This document shows, one piece after another, positions 59,381 through 64,000 of a stretch of DNA of 64,000 nt (the stretch's first letter is position 1; every line of letters starts with the position of its first letter). Origin of the DNA: Parasponia andersonii (taxonomy: Eukaryota; Streptophyta; Magnoliopsida; Rosales; Cannabaceae). A program made the position numbers and the translations under genes. The notes below the pieces were generated by a model. The model was not told where the DNA came from. It saw only the letters and a program-made list of their open reading frames with translations, and made no database searches. The stretch is from NCBI GenBank assembly GCA_002914805.1, contig JXTB01000174.1, positions 524,966 to 588,965 of the forward strand, in the 5' to 3' direction.

Positions 59381-60350
59381 GTGCTTATATTATCATTACA
59401 ACACAACATAGGATTACTTTTACGAAACATATGTTAAAAAAAAATAAAAATTGTCGTTGTAGTTATCATGTTTATAAATTGCCTAGTGCTACATGTATGT
59501 GTATAAATAGCCACGTCGTTTACCCAAGATTATACGATGACAAATTGTTCATATATGCTTATATCAAAACGTCCTTTCGTCCATAGATAAATGAAAATGA
59601 CTTATTTCTCGCACGTTCCACCTTGTCGTCTGTCGTTAGCTTAAGCAATATGTACTCTTTTCATTTGCGTAGATAGCTAACAATCCGAGAAAACGACGTC
59701 TTTGCAACAACTAATCAAAAGGAAAAGGAACAAAACGACGTATGGAAATGTCGATTTTAGAATAACGACATGTCTTATAGTAAGTGCGACAAATGCATCG
59801 TAAAATAAACAAAATGTCGTCTAATTAAAAAACGTGACTATCGGTATGGCTGAACTACATGTCATTTGTGTAAGAATTTTTTTTACAATATAAATGGACA
59901 TGAGATGCATGATTAATGATTACAGAATAGCCAATAAAGAAAGACAGTCATTGCTTTTCCTGACCAATTGGAGGGTCAAGACGTAGACATTACATCGTCT
60001 CTAACTTGATTTTTTATTTTATTTTATTTGCAATACCTTTTTTTTTTTTCTGGGTTATCTCACACTTGTTCAATCTACTATAGGACCATCTGATAACTAT
60101 GATCACCTTCAAATCCGTTTACTTAAATTCAAATCCAAAACACATATTGCAGCAATTATTATTAGTATTTTCATATTGAATTACGTTTAACAAGGAGCAT
60201 AAAAAGCCAAATAATAATGGGAAAAGTTTGTAGAAAAAATATCAGATTGGACAGAACACATCTTTTGGTAAACATACTTTAGGTTTTCGAACTTGATGAT
60301 GACACACATACTTTTTTATATACAATACATAGTCGTATCAAGACTTTTAA
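59381..60350. other. NCS1 3' region with scattered ACGAC/GTCGT motifs
   Basis: Between 59448 and 59870 there are at least eight ACGAC or GTCGT pentamers, including AAAACGACGT at 59691 and 59733. The remainder is AT-rich. No gene seen. Confidence 0.5.
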
Positions 60351-60891
60351 TATTAGGAGATCGGTTTTGTGAAAGTAATAATACAATTAAAATATGAGTT
60401 GAGAAAATTTGAGTAAAATGAAATAAATAAGGCACATAAAAGAATTAACGTGATTCACCCAATTTAGGCTACGTCTACGGACAAGACTGTGAAGAATTTC
60501 ACTATAAAAAAGAGATTATAACTCACTTTTCTCTAAATACAAGGAGAGAACAAATGAATCTCTCTCTTTCTTGAAATAGGATAAACAATTTAGGAGAAAA
60601 CGAGTGGGATACTAAGAGGAATTCCTACGCTTGAATTCTCTCTTAGAAAGGAAGAAGATTTAGAATGGGATGCAAAACAAGTGATGAAACCCTCCGTATT
60701 TATAGAACTTAAAAGGTGGTGTGAACACACCACCTTTTACTATTACGGCTGCTCTTTTCACTATTCATATTGCGGCTGCCCTTTTTACTATTCCTATTAC
60801 GGCTTCCCTTTTTACTATTTCTATTGCGGCTGCCTTTTTACTGTTTTTATTGCAGCTGGTTAGTGAGCTGCAATTATTGATTTGTTTAACA
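60351..60891 (-). mobile_element. Inverted solo LTR of the same copia family
   Basis: On the minus strand it reads TGTTAAACAAATCAATAATTGCAGC..., then the 27-bp repeats (about 60860-60735), CTATAAATACGGAGGG, and ends ATCTCCTAATA at 60351, the same order as the LTRs at 51624 and 56341. Flanks TTTAA (60346-60350) and TCTAA (60892-60896) fit a 5-bp duplication with one mismatch. No internal sequence remains. Confidence 0.88.
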
Positions 60892-61033
60892 TCTAATACA
60901 ACCCAATTACCTTGTCTCCTTTAAAGGAAACACACATGAACACGACAGGACATAGCATAAATTATACCACTGATCATTTCATTAAACAAATATGCTTTCT
61001 TTCACTTTATGTCGACGTTTTTCAGGGTGACTG

Positions 61034-61556
61034 TGTTGGGTTACTCGTGTAACCTAGTATGTGAGCCATAATTTTTTATAACAATTATATAATATTAGGA
61101 TTGTCTAATTAAGTGGGGCCAATTAAGTGATCTAATTTTGGGCTCAGGAAATTACCTATTAAGTGTGGACTCTGTAATGTGTAGTTACCTAATCCTAGTC
61201 CAATAAGGATTGATGGGGTCTCTATTAGTGATTAGTATATAAAGACATAACTATAGGATTTTGGTCTCCAAGCCAAAATAGATCATGTACTCTTCTCCTC
61301 TACTTCTATCAATAGAGAAAGTACCCATTGAGCATACATAGAGTAATCTGGCTGTAGAAGACCTTCTACCTTTAGGCTCTAATCAGGTTATCGCTTCCGA
61401 TTACGTGATCATATCCTTTGCTATCAAACTCAATGGATTCAGTTTAGTCACAGGTTTCTCTCAACAAATCTTTTCCTGACAATTTGGCATGATAGATTCT
61501 GGGATTATATTTGGTTTATTAATCCATTATGTAAATCCAATAAGTGGTATCAGAGC
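61034..61556 (+). repeat. 5' LTR and primer-binding site of the second copia element
   Basis: TGTTGGGTTACTCGTG (61034) to AATCCAATA (61542; the usual final CA appears mutated). A TATATAAAGACA box lies at about 61238. TGGTATCAGAGC (61545-61556) is the initiator tRNA-Met primer site. Confidence 0.8.
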
Positions 61557-62216
61557 AGAGAATCATGTTAAATTGCTTAAGATAATCATGCATATCTCTA
61601 TTTTGTGATATCTTTACCTATATGATTTTTTAGGTTTTAGATATAACATGTATGATTGATGAATTTTTTATGACTTTGTTGAGATATTCAGTGTTTGAAG
61701 GTTGAATTCTGAGTTTTGGGTTATAAAGTTTGCACATTAGGGCGAGCTGGCGCTGTAGTGCCACACTTAAGACGCGGTGGCACTGCGGCACCACCACCTG
61801 GGTTCAGAAATTTTTTTTTTAGGTCGTTTTTGACCTAATTGAGGTATACAGTCTCGATTTTGGGTAGAATTGAGTCGAAACGACTCAATTCAAGGAGTTC
61901 CAACTTAAAACTTAACCAATTAGTTTTGTTTTCTCAACCCAGTTTCAGTACGACCCACACTTTATATGTTGAAAACTCTATTTGGCTTTAAAGAGTTGAT
62001 AAAAGTGTTTAAAACTCAGTCGGTCATCTATAAAGATTTGTGCATTGAAATTTTCACTTTAATATTCTGGACACTTTGGTTATTATTTTCTTTGCACTAT
62101 TAGTTTAAATATTTTGAAATAGATGAGTTGAAACAACATGTTGCCAAAATAATCTCTATTGCGTAAATTTATTTATTTTGAAATATTTGAATGTTTGTGT
62201 ATTTATTGTTCATGCG

Positions 62217-62430
62217 AATAATTACCGGCCCAAAGGAAGGTGATTATTTGGCCGAATAATGAATACACCTGCGACAATAGATATGTGATAGTTATTAAGT
62301 TTTCATGTGGACTATAAATCGGCCCAAAGGAAGATATATTGTCTGACAAGATTTACTGTCAATATTTGATTACTGTGCTGAAAAGTACCACTTACAAGTT
62401 GATAAGTCGGCCCAAAGGAAGACTTATTAA
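62217..62430 (+). other. Three leader hairpins with an identical 12-nt loop
   Basis: The loop GGCCCAAAGGAA occurs at 62227-62238, 62321-62332 and 62409-62420. Arms: AATAATTACC/GGTGATTATT (10 pairs, one G-U), ACTATAAATC/GATATATTGT (8 of 10 pairs), TTGATAAGTC/GACTTATTAA (10 pairs, one G-U). Loops are identical while stems differ, as expected of selected RNA structure. They lie between the primer site and gag, where retroelements carry packaging, dimerisation or translation signals. The role is inferred. Confidence 0.75.
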
Positions 62431-62581
62431 TGTTGTTCCAGTTATCTTGTGATGGTAGCCCGCCTTACATATTTGTGTCATGCTATTATATCTTATTTGT
62501 ATGCTTAGTTTATGACATGTTATTAATATGAGATGTTATTTTTGCTTTTGTTCTCTGTTCAGTTTCTGCTTCAAGTATATA

Positions 62582-64000
62582 TGCTAATTTGAATTCAATT
62601 CCTGTGCTTAACAGCACAAACTTCAAGAAGTGGAAAGAGCACGTTATGATTGTGCTCGGTTGCATGGATCTGGACCTTGCACTTAGGAAAGAACAGCCTG
62701 CTGCTCTTACAAATGAAAGTTCTGATATGGATGTTAAGAACTTTGAGCAGTGGGAACGTTCTAATCGCATGAGTCTCATGATCATGAAACATTCCATACC
62801 TGAGACCATTAGGGGCATTGTGCTAGAGGTTGATAATGCTAAGGCATTCCTTGATGCAATTGCAGAGCGTTTCCAAAAGAATGAAAAAGCGGAAACTAGT
62901 ACCATGCTGAGCAATTTACTTGCTATGCATTATAAAGGTAAAGGGAACATCAGGGAGTATATCACGGAGATGTCTAATCTGGCTTCAAAACTAAAGGCAC
63001 TTAAGTTAGAGCTATCAGATGACTTGCTCGTGCAATTAATACTACTATCTCTTCCGCCACAATTCAGTCACTTTAAAGTGAGCTACAATACCCAGAAAGA
63101 AAAATGGATTCTTAATGAGCTCATATCTCAGTGTGTGCAAGAAGATGATAGATCGAAGCGAGATAAAACAGAGAGTGCTCACTTAGCAACGACCTTTCAA
63201 GAAAAGAAAAGAAAAAGGACTAAGGATAAAAGAGCTGCATCTGGGACTTCACATACTAAAGTGCAAAAGAAATAAGATGAGGAATCAGCTTGTTTCTTCT
63301 ACAAGAAGGCATGTCATGTGAAGAAATAATGTCCCAAGTACGCCGCATGGCGTATTAAGAAGGGTTAGCTTTTCAATTTTATCTGTTCTGAGGTTAATTT
63401 TGCTTCTGTACCCAGTAATACTTGGTGGGTAGATACCGGTGCCACTACTCACATAAGTATGTCTATCCAGGGTTATCTGAGGAGTCGTCTACCAAGTGAT
63501 GCTGAAAGATACATCTATGTAGACAACGGTGATACAGCTACAATGTAGGCAATAGGTCTATTTAGGTTGCAATTAGGTTCTGGTCCATTTTTAGATTTGA
63601 ATGAGACATTTGTTGTACCGTCATTTAGACGGAATTTAATTTCTATTTCAGTTTTGGACAAATCAGGTTATTCTTGATCATTTGGAAATAATAAATTTAG
63701 TTTTTTTTTTTTTTCAAAATTCCAATATTCTTGCAACTGATAGTTTAATTGATAACCTATATAAGTCGACACTGTTACCTCAATTAATGAAACTTTGCAT
63801 GTCGAGAAATGTGGTAGAAAATACAAAACCACAGAGAATTCCTCTATGTCATGGCACAAGCGATTAGGATACATCTCTAAACAGAGAATACAACATCTTG
63901 TGTCAGATAAAATTCTTGACCCACTTGACCTCATAGACTTCACAATTTGTGTTGAGTGCATTAAAGGCAAACAGACAAATATACATAAATTAGGTGCCAA
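62582..64000 (+). pseudogene. copia gag-protease-preintegrase frame of the second element
   Basis: Gag is open for 229 codons to 63275: NSIPVLNSTNFKKWKEHV, then the UBN2-type gag with FLDAIAERFQKNEKAET, GNIREYITEMSNLASKLKAL and LPPQFSHFKVSYNTQKEKW. After a stop follow a degraded zinc knuckle (CFFYKKACHVKK), protease WWVDTGATTHIS (63423) and the pre-integrase block SWHKRLGYISKQRIQHL...CVECIKGKQTN (63849 to the window end). The nearby ATG at 62581 is out of frame with gag, so the start looks lost. A 13-T run at 63702-63714 shifts the frame locally. Stops at 63273, 63328, 63366 and 63546 are further damage. Confidence 0.85.

Larger units (their letters stand above)
61034..64000 (+). mobile_element. 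Second Ty1/copia element, 5' part (runs off the window)
   Basis: 5' LTR, Met-tRNA primer site, a 1-kb leader with three hairpins, gag, protease and the beginning of the integrase region. LTR and leader differ from the 51624 element, so this is another copia family. The 3' part lies beyond the window. Confidence 0.88.

Noticed and set aside
61740..61800. GC-rich patch GGCGCTGTAGTGCCAC...GGTGGCACTGCGGCACC as a possible gene or island
   Set aside because: It sits in the untranslated leader of the second copia element and has no frame; it may fold, but unlike the three hairpins it shows no repeated pattern.
62227..62420. Three GGCCCAAAGGAA copies as a simple dispersed repeat or CRISPR array
   Set aside because: The repeat is 12 bp with about 80 bp between copies, and the flanks pair with each other; hairpins explain it better.

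Overview
This is nuclear DNA from a eudicot plant, probably a rosid; I cannot name the species. It is AT-rich. Seven protein-coding genes can be read with ordinary GT-AG introns (or none), and the long gaps between them hold retrotransposons, hAT remnants and foldback elements in different stages of decay. Two single N calls (19285, 32908) show it comes from an assembled genome.

Layout. 1-4596: 3' end of a Ty3/gypsy element of Tat-like type (integrase tail, two tandem-repeat blocks, an antisense coiled-coil ORF with its own TATA box, 3' LTR). 6030-8392: decayed hAT transposon. 8964-11564: LOS4/RH38-type DEAD-box helicase (8 exons). 12553-13437: secreted Ole e 1-domain protein (2 exons). 13840-16051: solo LTR with exact 5-bp target duplication and a nested MITE. 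20631-22291: DUF1992 (DNAJC28-like) protein, whose intron 1 carries a decayed duplicate of the exon 2 start. 22976-25188 (minus): VPS37, an ESCRT-I subunit (7 exons). 32912-34255: PLATZ zinc-binding factor (3 exons). 39075-39789: hAT-type non-autonomous element. 40545-48511: LTR element with gag and protease, no recognisable reverse transcriptase or integrase, and a decayed, apparently intron-bearing antisense gene. 48658-49404 (minus): ATL RING-H2 ubiquitin ligase. 51624-56924: near full-length Ty1/copia element with two LTRs. 57656-59380: plastid NCS1 nucleobase transporter. 60351-60891: inverted solo LTR of the same copia family. 61034-64000: 5' part of a second copia family, cut by the window edge.

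The host genes are independent single-gene units, not a pathway: mRNA export, cell wall or secretion, organellar DnaJ-like protein, endosomal sorting, transcription, ubiquitination and purine/uracil transport. The helicase and DUF1992 genes have TGGGCY (site II) promoters typical of housekeeping genes; the DUF1992 and PLATZ genes have ACGT-core elements upstream.

The most unusual signal is in the copia leader at 62217-62430: three hairpins about 90 nt apart share an identical 12-nt loop while their stems differ in sequence but still pair. Next are the antisense genes with their own promoters inside two Tat-like elements, and the ghost exon in the DUF1992 gene.
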